Assembly (NCBI GenBank): GCA_913057945.1
Contig: CAJXOF010000003.1
Location: forward strand, 62,001-126,000
Length of the DNA: 64,000 nucleotides
DNA from: an uncultured Hyphomonadaceae bacterium
Lineage (GTDB): Bacteria > Pseudomonadota > Alphaproteobacteria > Caulobacterales > Hyphomonadaceae
Direction: 5' to 3'
The position numbers were made by a program, and so were the translations under genes. Every line of letters starts with the position of its first letter. Within the stretch, counting starts at the first letter, position 1. The notes beneath the pieces are model-generated. The model was not told the DNA's origin. It made no database searches and saw nothing but the letters and a program-made list of their open reading frames with translations. This document shows, one piece after another, positions 55,148 through 63,450 of this stretch.

Positions 55148-55216
55148 GTGCCCGTAGTCGACGAATGGCCACAGTGGTGTTCGTGAGCGGTCTTCATCCT
55201 CATTGGGAGCCCCCTT

Positions 55217-56470
55217 ATGGGCAAAGCCTTGTCACTCTGGTTCAACATCGTGCTTTGGAAGCGAATTCTGCTTGCCCTGGTCATTGGCGCCATCGTCGGC
55301 GGGAGCGTAGGCGATTCTATCGAGAGCATTTCATGGATCGGTGAGCTGTTCATTCGGCTTATCAAGATGCTGATCGTGCCGCTTGTCTTCGTCACCCTGG
55401 TGTCCGGCGTGGTCTCGATGCACGACCCCCGCCGACTTGGGTCAATTGGCGGACGTGCCATATTTCTCTATCTGATCACGACGGTTGCGGCGATCATGAT
55501 CGGGCTTGTCCTTGCCGTCATCGTGGAGCCGGGAACAGGCATCGACTTGAGGGGGGCAACCCCGATCGATTTGCAGGCACCCATCGCGCTGAAAGATCGG
55601 TTGCTGGCAATTGTGCCGGTGAATCCCTTCGCTGCGTTTGCGCAAGCCGACCTGTTGGCGATCATCTTCTTTGCCTTGTTGACCGGCACAGGGCTGCTTT
55701 TGATCGGGGACCAGGGCAAGCCGCTTTCCGATGCCTTTCAATCTGGCTCGGACCTCATGCTCAAGATTACAGGATTGGTGATGGAGATAGCGCCTTTTGG
55801 TGTATTCGCGCTGATTGCTGTGGTCATGGGGACGAATGGGCCGAAGACGTTTGTGTACCTGTTCTTCCTGGCGGTCGTTGTGGTTCTGGGCTGCTTTCTT
55901 CAAATCGTTCTTACGCAAGTTTTTCTGGTCAAGGTCCTGGCGCGCCTTCCCGTGATGCCTTTTCTGAGGGGAGTTCGGGAAGCTCAGCTCGTCGCCTTCT
56001 CGACCTCGTCGAGTTCTGCAACGTTGCCGGCTTCCTTGTCAGCTGCCGAGCACAATCTCGGCATTCAGCCCGCGGTCGCATCTTCCGTGCTGCCGCTCGG
56101 CGCGACCATAAATATGGACGGCACGGCACTTTATGTGTGCGTCGTCACGATTTTCGCTGCACAGGCTTTTGGCATTCCACTCGACATGAGCGACTACCTC
56201 CTGATCGGTTTAACCACGACGCTCGTGTCTGTCGGCACAGCTTCTGTGCCTTCAGCGTCCCTGTTTCTGTTGGCCGCTGTACTCGACACGATTGGAATGA
56301 GTCCTGAACAGACGGCACTGGTGGTCGGCTTCATCCTGCCCTTCGATCGGATCCTGGATATGACCAGGACGGTCGTGAACATTACTGGCGATCTGAGCGT
56401 GGCCACGGTTGTCGCAAGATGGGAGAAGGAGATTGATGAAGACGTATACGTTGCGGCGCCAACGGAATAA
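55217..56470 (+). CDS. DAACS family dicarboxylate/amino acid:cation symporter
   Basis: This encodes 417 residues from ATG 55217, behind GGGAGCCCCC. Glutamate/aspartate transporter signatures are clear: S-T-S-S-S-S-A-T-L-P-A-S-L in re-entrant loop HP1, the N-M-D-G-T-A-L-Y-V unwound TM7 motif, and V-G-T-A-S-V-P-S-A-S in HP2. The C-terminal helix has D-R-I-L-D-M-T-R-T-V-V-N-I-T-G-D, with the Asp and Arg that bind the amino-acid group. Homologues carry L/D-aspartate, glutamate or C4-dicarboxylates with Na+ or H+. Position after the D-glutamate genes suggests D-glutamate or a related acidic amino acid. Confidence 0.9.
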   Translation: MGKALSLWFNIVLWKRILLALVIGAIVGGSVGDSIESISWIGELFIRLIKMLIVPLVFVTLVSGVVSMHDPRRLGSIGGRAIFLYLITTVAAIMIGLVLAVIVEPGTGIDLRGATPIDLQAPIALKDRLLAIVPVNPFAAFAQADLLAIIFFALLTGTGLLLIGDQGKPLSDAFQSGSDLMLKITGLVMEIAPFGVFALIAVVMGTNGPKTFVYLFFLAVVVVLGCFLQIVLTQVFLVKVLARLPVMPFLRGVREAQLVAFSTSSSSATLPASLSAAEHNLGIQPAVASSVLPLGATINMDGTALYVCVVTIFAAQAFGIPLDMSDYLLIGLTTTLVSVGTASVPSASLFLLAAVLDTIGMSPEQTALVVGFILPFDRILDMTRTVVNITGDLSVATVVARWEKEIDEDVYVAAPTE

Positions 56471-56773
56471 CGCCTCAAAGGAAGTGCCAGATTAACCCGG
56501 CTTGAGGAGGCATATCCTGGCGTTGAGCTTGGATGTATGGCCAAGAACGGGTTCCGATACTTCAAAACGCTACAGGACGCCGTCTTCGCAAGTGGCGGGC
56601 TGCCCATCAGTGAACCCTACCAAAAATTGCTATCTGCGATTTGAGCCAGACCAGCTGACCCAGCGGATTTCATCCTTGTGGTGGTGAGATATTCTAGGGC
56701 GAGCTAGGCGGCGCCGTGAGTTGCTCGCTGTCCTCGTAAAAAATAGAGAAGGGTTCGTATTCGTCGCACACCA
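56471..56773 (+). mobile_element. Internally deleted IS6 remnant after the DAACS gene
   Basis: CTCAAAGGAAGTGCC just past the stop at 56470 resembles the inner left end. From 56536 the DNA codes M-A-K-N-G-F-R-Y-F-K-T-L, the transposase start. GGTTCGTATTCGTCGCACACC at 56752-56772 resembles the right end GGTTCGAATTTGTCTGACAGC. Most of the transposase is missing. Including its 3' margin, the stretch 56,471-56,874 contains no gene. Confidence 0.6.
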
Positions 56774-56874
56774 CCGACAGTGAGACCTAAGAATATGGGA
56801 GACAGCTGCGCACCAGCTGACCGAGATAATGGATACGCTTCATGCATCTATTCACGACCGGTTGGTGCAGAAAC

Positions 56875-57762
56875 TCATGGATGGATTGAGAGAAACGCTG
56901 CGGCCAGAGCAGTGCTTATGTCGATACGATTGCTTGCGTGGGCAATCGTATTCGTGGTGACGATGTGGGCCGCCCCGGCTTCGCGCAGGGCCTGATCTGC
57001 GTCCCCCGCAAAGATTGCATGGACGGCGCAGCAGACTGGCGACCGCAGACCTTGGTTCAGGACAAGCTGTGTGGCGGCGATCATTGTCGAGGCAGTCGAT
57101 ATTGTGTCGTCTACAAGGACGGGTGTGTGATCATGCCACTGACGGAGATCCTGCAGAGTGATTTCCACATCCCGATCTCCGCGTCTTGTCTTGCTGAGGA
57201 TGACATAGTCTGCGTTCGCCAGTGCCGCCATCTCGGAGACCCATTGCGTACTCTCGGAATCGGGACCGATCAGAAGGGGCTTGTCGACTTCACGAGATAT
57301 CCAGGCAGCCATGACACTCGCGGCATGGCTGACCTTTGCAGGGATGTCGTAGATGTCCGACAGGGCATGCCAGCGGTGCAAGTGGGGGTCCATCGTCACG
57401 AGCCAGTCGGCGTTGGCTGAAATCAATTTTGCAAAGTGCACGGATGTGACAGCTTCGCCTTGCTGGAACATCCTGTCTTGGCGCATATAGGGCAGGTATG
57501 GGGCGATCAGCCCGACCGATGTGGCGCCAAGCGCGCGAGCTGTCTGTGCAGCAAATACAAGGGCGGCAAGTTTCGCATCGGGGTAGGACAGGCCCGCGAG
57601 GAGAATGACGTCGCGACCTTCCGGTGGAGTATCGAAGCGCAGATACGTCTCGCCATCCGGAAACCTGCGCAGGTCGATTTCAGCGGTTTCGGCATCAAGG
57701 GCGCGGGCAAGCGGCCCGGAAATCTGCGCTGTATCCTGCAAGGGCACCAGAAGCGGTTTCAT
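56875..57762 (-). CDS. Ribose-phosphate pyrophosphokinase homologue, accessory
   Basis: This encodes 295 residues, slightly shorter than housekeeping PRPP synthetase (about 310). The start overlaps the phosphorylase stop by four bases. Family features are present: R-R-F-P-D-G-E-T-Y, Y-L-P-Y-M-R-Q-D-R-M-F, the metal/ATP segment V-T-M-D-P-H-L-H-R-W, a flexible-loop S-K-T-R-R-G-D-R-D and the PRPP-binding loop V-L-V-D-D-T-I-S-T-A-S-T-M. It would form PRPP from ribose 5-phosphate and ATP, or act on a related pentose phosphate. As part of a stress-type operon it is unlikely to be the housekeeping copy. Confidence 0.85.
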   Translation of the reverse strand: MKPLLVPLQDTAQISGPLARALDAETAEIDLRRFPDGETYLRFDTPPEGRDVILLAGLSYPDAKLAALVFAAQTARALGATSVGLIAPYLPYMRQDRMFQQGEAVTSVHFAKLISANADWLVTMDPHLHRWHALSDIYDIPAKVSHAASVMAAWISREVDKPLLIGPDSESTQWVSEMAALANADYVILSKTRRGDRDVEITLQDLRQWHDHTPVLVDDTISTASTMIAATQLVLNQGLRSPVCCAVHAIFAGDADQALREAGAAHIVTTNTIAHASNRIDISTALAAAFLSIHP

Positions 57763-59288
57763 TGTCTTGTCAGTTCTATGATGTCGGGATTCGCCGCGAC
57801 ATAGTCGATCACATAGGCGAGTTCACCGGGTGCTTCCGTGTACAGTGTATACAGGGGCTGGCCGGCCCGCACGGAGTCTCCGAGCCTGACATGCAGATCA
57901 AGCCCGGCGGTCTTGTCGTCCGGTCCACCCGCGAGTTTCGCGGCCTGGGCGAGACGGCGATTGTCGATGGAGGTTACCCGACCGGGCGCAGGCGCAAGAA
58001 TGGGACGACTATGTTCTGCGAGCTCTGGTTCGCGAAACCCGCCCTGGGCCCGGCAGATGGCTTCGAATTTCGTATAGGCCACCCCGCTGTGAAGCACATC
58101 CAGGGCCATGGCCTTGCCCGCTCCCGCGTCTGCCTTTCCGACGAGTTCGAGGAGCGCCCCGGCGATCAGGCAGGCGCGGTCTGCGAGATCCGCAGGGGCA
58201 TCTGGTTCGCTGCGCAGGACTGCAAGGACATCGCGGGCCTCAAGTGAGGGCCCGATGCCGCGCCCGACCGGTTGGGTGCCGTCTGTAATGACTGATTGGA
58301 CTTTCAGTCCGAACTCTTTCGCAACCCTCTCGAGAAGGGCCTGCAAGGAGGCAGCTGCCGCCTGACTGCGGACCTTCGCGGTCGGGCCCACGGGAATGTC
58401 GATCACGACATGAGTGGCTCCAGCGGCGATCTTCTTTGACAGGACGGATGCGACGAGCGCTCCCTCGCTGTCGAGGTTCAGCGCGCGCTCGATCCGGATC
58501 AGAGCATCGTCGGCCGGGCTGAACTGGACGCCGCCGCCCCAGACGAAGCAACCGCCTTGCTGGTCGACGACCCGCCGCATGTTCGCAAGATCGAGGTCCA
58601 CATCGGTTATGACCTCCATCGTGTCGGCAGTGCCGGCGGGAGACGTGATCGCGCGTGAAGATGTTTTCGGCATGGTCAGGCCTAGGAAGGCGCAGATCGC
58701 CACGACGATGGGGGTGGTTCGGTTGCCCGGCAGGCCGCCGACGCAATGCTTGTCAGCGATGGGTGCGCGATCCCATGTCGTCTGGTTGCCGGTATCGACC
58801 ATGGCGCGCGTGAGGGCGATGGTTTCGTTGAGATCCAGTGGCAATGCAGAGCATGCCGTCACAAAGGAAGACAGATGGATGTCCGAATAGCGCCCCGCGA
58901 CGATGTCGGTGATGATGGCGTGAGTGCCGGCTTCATCGAGCCGCTGGCCGAAGACCTTGCCCCGGACCGTTTTGAGCGATTCAAGCGGCGCGGGATGGCT
59001 GATGGAAACATGACAGCCTTCTGCAAGGCCGAGCAGGCGCCAAGCGGCCTCCGACAGGCCGATCTGCTGATCCGTAACGAGGTCCGTCGACGTCTGGTAC
59101 AATGTTGCAATAATGGACCGGGAACCATTGGTCAGCTGCACTCGGGAATGCGCGGAAAAGCCTTCGGACCGGCAGACCGGACTGTCTGCGCGAACGAACG
59201 CCATGGCTTCATGCTGGGTATCAAGGCCGAGACGATGTGCGTACAGCACGTTCGCCAAGGGGAGCGACCCGGAAAGTTGCGCGGTCAT
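57759..59288 (-). CDS. Thymidine/AMP phosphorylase family protein (AMP-phosphorylase-like)
   Basis: This encodes 509 residues, longer than bacterial thymidine phosphorylase (about 440). The first 90 or so residues form an extra N-terminal domain like that of archaeal AMP phosphorylases. The phosphate-binding stretch is D-K-H-C-V-G-G-L-P-G-N-R-T-T, and TSSRAITSPAGTADTMEV follows; both are closer to AMP phosphorylase than to the K-H-S-T-G-G-V-G-D-K of thymidine phosphorylase. The likely reaction is nucleoside 5'-monophosphate plus phosphate to base plus ribose 1,5-bisphosphate. It overlaps the upstream RNase gene by one base and the PRPP-synthetase gene by four. Confidence 0.88.
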   Translation of the reverse strand: MTAQLSGSLPLANVLYAHRLGLDTQHEAMAFVRADSPVCRSEGFSAHSRVQLTNGSRSIIATLYQTSTDLVTDQQIGLSEAAWRLLGLAEGCHVSISHPAPLESLKTVRGKVFGQRLDEAGTHAIITDIVAGRYSDIHLSSFVTACSALPLDLNETIALTRAMVDTGNQTTWDRAPIADKHCVGGLPGNRTTPIVVAICAFLGLTMPKTSSRAITSPAGTADTMEVITDVDLDLANMRRVVDQQGGCFVWGGGVQFSPADDALIRIERALNLDSEGALVASVLSKKIAAGATHVVIDIPVGPTAKVRSQAAAASLQALLERVAKEFGLKVQSVITDGTQPVGRGIGPSLEARDVLAVLRSEPDAPADLADRACLIAGALLELVGKADAGAGKAMALDVLHSGVAYTKFEAICRAQGGFREPELAEHSRPILAPAPGRVTSIDNRRLAQAAKLAGGPDDKTAGLDLHVRLGDSVRAGQPLYTLYTEAPGELAYVIDYVAANPDIIELTRQ

Positions 59289-60652
59289 CAGCCGAGATCC
59301 TGGGTTTCATTATGCTCCGGTACGATAACTGACCAGTCCAGTTCTTCCTCGATCCGATGGCGCAGGGCATCGGCGGCTTCGGGCTCGCCGTGGACGATGA
59401 AAGTCTGCTTCGGCGGCGCTTCAAACCCGGCCAGCCAGTCCATGATTTCATCCGCGTCGGCATGAGCAGAGAGCATGTGCAGGTTCGCAATTTCTGCGCG
59501 GACGTCATGGTACTCGCCATGAATCTTGATCTGGTCAATGCCGGCGACCATGGCCGCGCCGCGTGTGCCACCTGCCTGAAAGCCTGCGAACAGGACCGTG
59601 TTCCGGGCATCGGGCGCAAAGAATTTGAGGTGATGAAGCACCCGGCCCCCTGTCGCCATTCCGCTTGCCGCAATGATGATCTTGGGCATCGGATCATAGT
59701 CGAGTGCCTTGGAGTCTTCGCCCTCGTGGACATACTTGGCGACATGGCAGGCCCGCTTCGCCTGGTCCTTGCTCAGCCTGTGGCATTCGGGGTGTTTGCA
59801 AAAGATTTCGGTCGCATCAATTGCCATCGGGCTGTCGAGATACACAGGCAGGTCCGGTATGCGATTGGCTGCCTTCAGCTCATGAATGTAATAGAGCAAG
59901 GCCTGCGCGCGTCCGACGGCGAATGACGGAATGAGTACTGTTCCGCCGCGCTTGGCCGTGCGGTTGATGATGTCTTCCAGGGCATCCTCTGCGTCGCGAT
60001 CCCCATGCTGCCGGTTCCCATAGGTTGACTCAACGAGAAGGTAGTCGGCCTGCGATATTGTGGCTGGGGTGAACATGAGCGGATCCATGGGACGGCCAAG
60101 GTCTCCGGAAAACACAATCTTGGCGGTTGGCGTTTCAAGTTCGATGATGGCGGCGCCCAGGATATGACCCGCCGTGCGGAAGGTTGCGGATATTCCTTTG
60201 GCGACGTCGACTTTCTTGTCAAAAGGCGATGTGAGAAACTGTTCGAGGGAGTTCCTTGCATCTCGTTGGGTATACATCGGCAGGGCAGGCTTGTGCTTTG
60301 AATAGCCATACCGATTGGCGCGCTCGGCTTCGCGCTCCTGCAGGTAGGCGCTGTCGGGCAACAGGATTTCGCAGAGATCGAATGTCGCTTCGGTACTATA
60401 TATCGGGCCTTTGAATCCCTGCTTCACCAGCATTGGAAGATGGCCGGAATGGTCGATATGCGCGTGCGTCAGGACCACGGCGTCAATGGAGGCGGGGTCA
60501 ACCGGAAGCGGTTTCCAGTTCCGCAAGCGAAGCTGCTTGTAGCCTTGGAAAAGGCCGCAATCGACGAGGATACGGGCCTCACCTGTATCCACCAGATATT
60601 TTGACCCGGTGACCGTACCTACGCCGCCCAGGAATTTGATTTGAAGCGTCAT
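59288..60652 (-). CDS. Beta-CASP metallo-beta-lactamase-fold RNase-like protein
   Basis: This encodes 454 residues from ATG 60652, with GAGG ten bases upstream. Metallo-beta-lactamase motifs are L-T-H-A-H-I-D-H-S-G (motif 2), the G-H-I-L-G-A-A motif 3 and F-S-G-D-L-G-R (motif 4). A beta-CASP insert and the terminal L-S-A-H-A-D-A-D-E and I-V-H-G-E motifs follow. Related proteins (Ysh1/CPSF73-like bacterial members) are endo/exoribonucleases. It is first in a coupled three-gene operon and has an FNR/FixK-like box 58 bases before its start. RNA breakdown feeding the phosphorylase is the natural reading. Confidence 0.9.
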   Translation of the reverse strand: MTLQIKFLGGVGTVTGSKYLVDTGEARILVDCGLFQGYKQLRLRNWKPLPVDPASIDAVVLTHAHIDHSGHLPMLVKQGFKGPIYSTEATFDLCEILLPDSAYLQEREAERANRYGYSKHKPALPMYTQRDARNSLEQFLTSPFDKKVDVAKGISATFRTAGHILGAAIIELETPTAKIVFSGDLGRPMDPLMFTPATISQADYLLVESTYGNRQHGDRDAEDALEDIINRTAKRGGTVLIPSFAVGRAQALLYYIHELKAANRIPDLPVYLDSPMAIDATEIFCKHPECHRLSKDQAKRACHVAKYVHEGEDSKALDYDPMPKIIIAASGMATGGRVLHHLKFFAPDARNTVLFAGFQAGGTRGAAMVAGIDQIKIHGEYHDVRAEIANLHMLSAHADADEIMDWLAGFEAPPKQTFIVHGEPEAADALRHRIEEELDWSVIVPEHNETQDLG

Positions 60653-60709
60653 GTATTGGTGTCCTCGGTGACCGGATGGGAATGATGCGCAGAGCCGCAA
60701 CGGGCCCGC

Positions 60710-60723
60710 TTGACGTCAGTCAA
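60710..60723 (-). promoter_or_regulatory. FNR/FixK-like box upstream of the RNase-phosphorylase operon
   Basis: TTGACGTCAGTCAA has perfect TTGAC/GTCAA arms around four bases, one change per arm from TTGAT-N4-ATCAA. On the minus strand a CATCAT -10-like hexamer begins 23 bases past the box, which would place the box near -41.5, and the start codon follows at 60652. The box was found by eye; oxygen control is inference. Confidence 0.55.
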
Positions 60724-60762
60724 TCCTATGGCTCCTGCGAGGCAGGATCACGCAACCCTGCC

Positions 60763-60888
60763 AGCAGAGTCAAAGGAACCGGGCTTAAGGCTGTAGAGCA
60801 GGGCGCCTAGCCCCTGAAAATAAGGGATTCATCGTTCCGCTATTTCAAATCCTATGTAAGATCATTCAGCGTGGCGTCTGACAGCACT
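60763..60888 (+). mobile_element. Short IS6 remnant (MITE-like) at the end of the MmgE/PrpD gene
   Basis: AGCAGAGTCAAAGGAACCGG matches the left end (11 of 14 over the terminal 14 bases). TTCATCGTTCCGCTATTTCAA matches the DNA around the transposase start, and GTCTGACAGCACT (60876-60888) the right end. Only about 126 bases remain, with the interior lost. It ends two bases before the stop codon (60891-60893) of the MmgE/PrpD gene. Confidence 0.7.
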
Positions 60889-60890
60889 TT

Positions 60891-62291
60891 TTAAGTAAGG
60901 TCGAGAGCCCTGAATAGGGGATCGAAACTGGTTGCCGTGTCGATTGTCCACATTTGTTCAAGTGCAGTCTGGATGTCTTGGGTGTCCAGGTGAATATTCG
61001 CGAAATCGCGGAACTTGACCTCAAGGTCGCCGTCGGAAATTCCAATCCGGGGAGATGTCCGGGTGCCGGCTTCCTTCTCCAGTATCCGACCGTCCTTGAG
61101 GGTGATTGTCACGCGATTGGCGAGCGACGGCATCTGAGCTGCGAGGACAGGGTCTTCATGGACCGTGACCTTGTCGATAACTTCTATGATTTGGGGATCC
61201 CCGAAGTCGGCCGCGTCATAAGTCGCACGGGTGATCTGGCCATCGACCAGGGCGCGGGCCACTGTGTAGGGCAGGCTGTGATCTGCGGTTTCCCGGGTCT
61301 CGGGCCGCCACTTTGCAGGATCCTTGGCGAGGAACTTGTAGCCGACATCCGTGGTCGCCACCTTGACGGTTTTGATATTACCAAGGTCGCCGATTTCGTC
61401 GCGCAGCCCAATGGCGCACATGACGGCCGTCTGCATTTCTCCATTCGTGGGGTAGAGCTTCGTACGTGCATGCTGAATCCGGAAATCCTGGTTCTGAGAA
61501 TTTCCAAACATGTCGAAGTCCAGCACAATCGGTCCGCTGACCTGATTGAAAAAGCCCATCTCGCCTTCAAAGATTTCACTGGGGCCCGTCATGCCGTGCC
61601 GGGCAAGATAGGCGCAAAAGATGGCGTTACGCGTGGCATTTGCAGCAGAGGCGCCCTTCCATCCGGAGAGTTCCCCCGAGCGGACCTGCCGCATCGCTAT
61701 ATGCCCGTTCAGCGCCATACTGAGGGCGTGAACCATTTCGCCTCGTGAAAGGTGCAGCAGGCGTCCGACAGCCAATGATGCCGAGATTGTCACGTAGTTC
61801 ACATGGTCCCAGCCGCGTCGGAACAGGCAGGCTGCGTCCTGCAGCTGCATCTGCACCTCATAGGCTATGATCATAGCCAGGACGAGCTCCTGACCGCAGA
61901 GGCCTTCGGCCTGGGCCACGGCGAGGCACGCGGGGATGTTGTCACTCGAATGACCCGGCTCGAGTCCGAAATAACCATCATTGAAATCGAGGAAGCGCAC
62001 CATGGTGGCATTGAGAAAAGCTGCCGCTTCCGGTGTTACTTTCTTCTGGCTGAAGAGAATCGTGGATGGCCCATCAGGTAGGGTTTGGGTGTAGGCGCGT
62101 ATGCTGCTGACCGGGGGAGCATGCAGCGCGCCAAGCGCGCAGCCGATGGAGTCGACTATACGTTGGCGGGCGGCGTGGATGACAGGCTCTCCCAGATCCT
62201 CGAATTTCAGGGAGAGGGCGTAGTCAACAAGATCTTCGGCGAGGGACAAATCATACTCCATCTGCGGATGTAAATTATCATGGGCGCGCAT
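60891..62291 (-). CDS. MmgE/PrpD family protein
   Basis: This encodes 466 residues if started at ATG 62291; GTG 62312 and ATG 62261 are alternatives, none with a good ribosome site. MmgE/PrpD markers: L-V-D-Y-A-L-S-L-K-F-E-D-L, ARQRIVDSIGCALGALHAPP, A-A-A-F-L-N-A-T-M-V-R-F-L-D-F-N-D (the family's D-x-x-D region), E-P-G-H-S-S-D-N-I-P-A, and L-S-M-A-L-N-G-H. Family members dehydrate 2-methylcitrate or related hydroxy acids, though most are uncharacterised. It is last in an operon with an aldolase, DUF4387 and AtuA-like genes, which suggests dehydration of an intermediate in that pathway. Confidence 0.85.
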   Translation of the reverse strand: MRAHDNLHPQMEYDLSLAEDLVDYALSLKFEDLGEPVIHAARQRIVDSIGCALGALHAPPVSSIRAYTQTLPDGPSTILFSQKKVTPEAAAFLNATMVRFLDFNDGYFGLEPGHSSDNIPACLAVAQAEGLCGQELVLAMIIAYEVQMQLQDAACLFRRGWDHVNYVTISASLAVGRLLHLSRGEMVHALSMALNGHIAMRQVRSGELSGWKGASAANATRNAIFCAYLARHGMTGPSEIFEGEMGFFNQVSGPIVLDFDMFGNSQNQDFRIQHARTKLYPTNGEMQTAVMCAIGLRDEIGDLGNIKTVKVATTDVGYKFLAKDPAKWRPETRETADHSLPYTVARALVDGQITRATYDAADFGDPQIIEVIDKVTVHEDPVLAAQMPSLANRVTITLKDGRILEKEAGTRTSPRIGISDGDLEVKFRDFANIHLDTQDIQTALEQMWTIDTATSFDPLFRALDLT

Positions 62292-62365
62292 CCCTGCGCA
62301 CTTTGTGCTCACTCTATCGGTTGGGGCTGGCCGCGGCGCGCCGGGCGGAGCTACTTAAGCTCGTA

Positions 62366-63118
62366 TCAGTTGCGGAATCCCGGGCTACGTTCGTCGGCAA
62401 GGCGCAGCAGGGCAGGCCAGACGAGTCGTTCGGCCGCAACGCCACCCAGCGACTTGCTCTGTTCATCAACCACGTTCTGAACCTGACCGGCAGGATACCT
62501 CACCTTGCCACTGGATTGCGCGGCAACCTGGATGGCGCAGGAACGCTCCAGGAAGTACATATAGGTGAAGGCCTCCGCCACTGAGCGGCCCGTGGTAAGT
62601 GTGCCGTGATTACGCAGGATCATGATATTGCTTTCGCCGAGATCAGCCACCAGACGCGGGCGCTCATCATGATTCAGCGCGACTCCCTCATAATCATGAT
62701 AAGCAAGCTGGCTATTCAGCAACATGGCGGATTGATGGATCGGTGCGAGACCGGTCTCCAGACAGGAGACGGCTGTTCCGGCAACGGTATGCAGGTGGAT
62801 GACACATTCGACGTCCTCCCGGGCAGCATGCACAGCCGAGTGAATGGTGAACCCTGCCGCATTTACCATATGAGAGGTGGGTTCGATAACATTTCCCTCC
62901 AGATCGATCTTCACCAGCGACGAAGCGCTGATCTCGTGGAAGAGATGGCCATAAGGATTGATCAGAAAATGATGATCCGGACCCGGAATACGCGCCGAGA
63001 TGTGAGTGAACACCAAATCGTCCCAACCGAACAAGGCCACAAGTCGGTAAGCGGCGGCCAGATCGGTACGAATCTCGGCTTCGGTGCGGGTGCCGGGTGA
63101 TTGGCTAACTGCCTGCAT
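62366..63118 (-). CDS. Class II aldolase/adducin family protein
   Basis: This encodes 250 residues. The fold's features are present: R-T-D-L-A-A-A-Y-R-L-V-A-L-F-G-W-D-D-L-V-F-T-H-I-S-A-R, L-V-K-I-D-L-E-G, C-V-I-H-L-H-T-V-A-G-T-A-V-S (two zinc His) and I-L-R-N-H-G-T-L-T-T-G (third His). Members are sugar-phosphate aldolases, epimerases or decarboxylases; this one lies with the adducin-head-like group with unclear substrates. Its start overlaps the stop of the DUF4387 gene at base 63118, indicating coupled translation. Confidence 0.88.
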   Translation of the reverse strand: MQAVSQSPGTRTEAEIRTDLAAAYRLVALFGWDDLVFTHISARIPGPDHHFLINPYGHLFHEISASSLVKIDLEGNVIEPTSHMVNAAGFTIHSAVHAAREDVECVIHLHTVAGTAVSCLETGLAPIHQSAMLLNSQLAYHDYEGVALNHDERPRLVADLGESNIMILRNHGTLTTGRSVAEAFTYMYFLERSCAIQVAAQSSGKVRYPAGQVQNVVDEQSKSLGGVAAERLVWPALLRLADERSPGFRN

Positions 63119-63450
63119 CAGACTGCACCCCCTGAAGTCGAGGGGCGGACGTCAATATCGAGCAGGCGGGCGAATGATTGTCCGGAATGCATATCCCGCT
63201 CGCCTTTCCATGCCTGCGCGTTCGGGCGCACATAGGAAACCTTGACCATGTGCAGGCTGTCGACCGGTATGCGCTTGATGCTCGTCGGGTCAGTGCCGAA
63301 AAGCCGGGCGAAAAGATCGGGCCCAAGATCTTCAGAATCCTTGTATTCTTTGTACGTGTCGAAATCCTTGTAGAAGAAGTCAACGGTTACCCAGAAGGGG
63401 CCTGCATTTTTGGTCCGCACATGTCGGCAGATGTCTTTGACCTTAGGCAT
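63118..63450 (-). CDS. DUF4387 family protein
   Basis: This encodes 110 residues. The sequence K-D-I-C-R-H-V-R-T-K-N-A-G-P-F-W-V-T-V-D-F-F, L-F-G-T-D-P-T-S-I-K-R-I, and the end Q-S-F-A-R-L-L-D-I-D-V follow the DUF4387 pattern. These small proteins are regularly coded directly after AtuA-like (DUF1446) proteins and are thought to be their partner or second subunit. It overlaps the AtuA-like gene by eight bases and the aldolase gene by one. No function is established. Confidence 0.85.
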   Translation of the reverse strand: MPKVKDICRHVRTKNAGPFWVTVDFFYKDFDTYKEYKDSEDLGPDLFARLFGTDPTSIKRIPVDSLHMVKVSYVRPNAQAWKGERDMHSGQSFARLLDIDVRPSTSGGAV

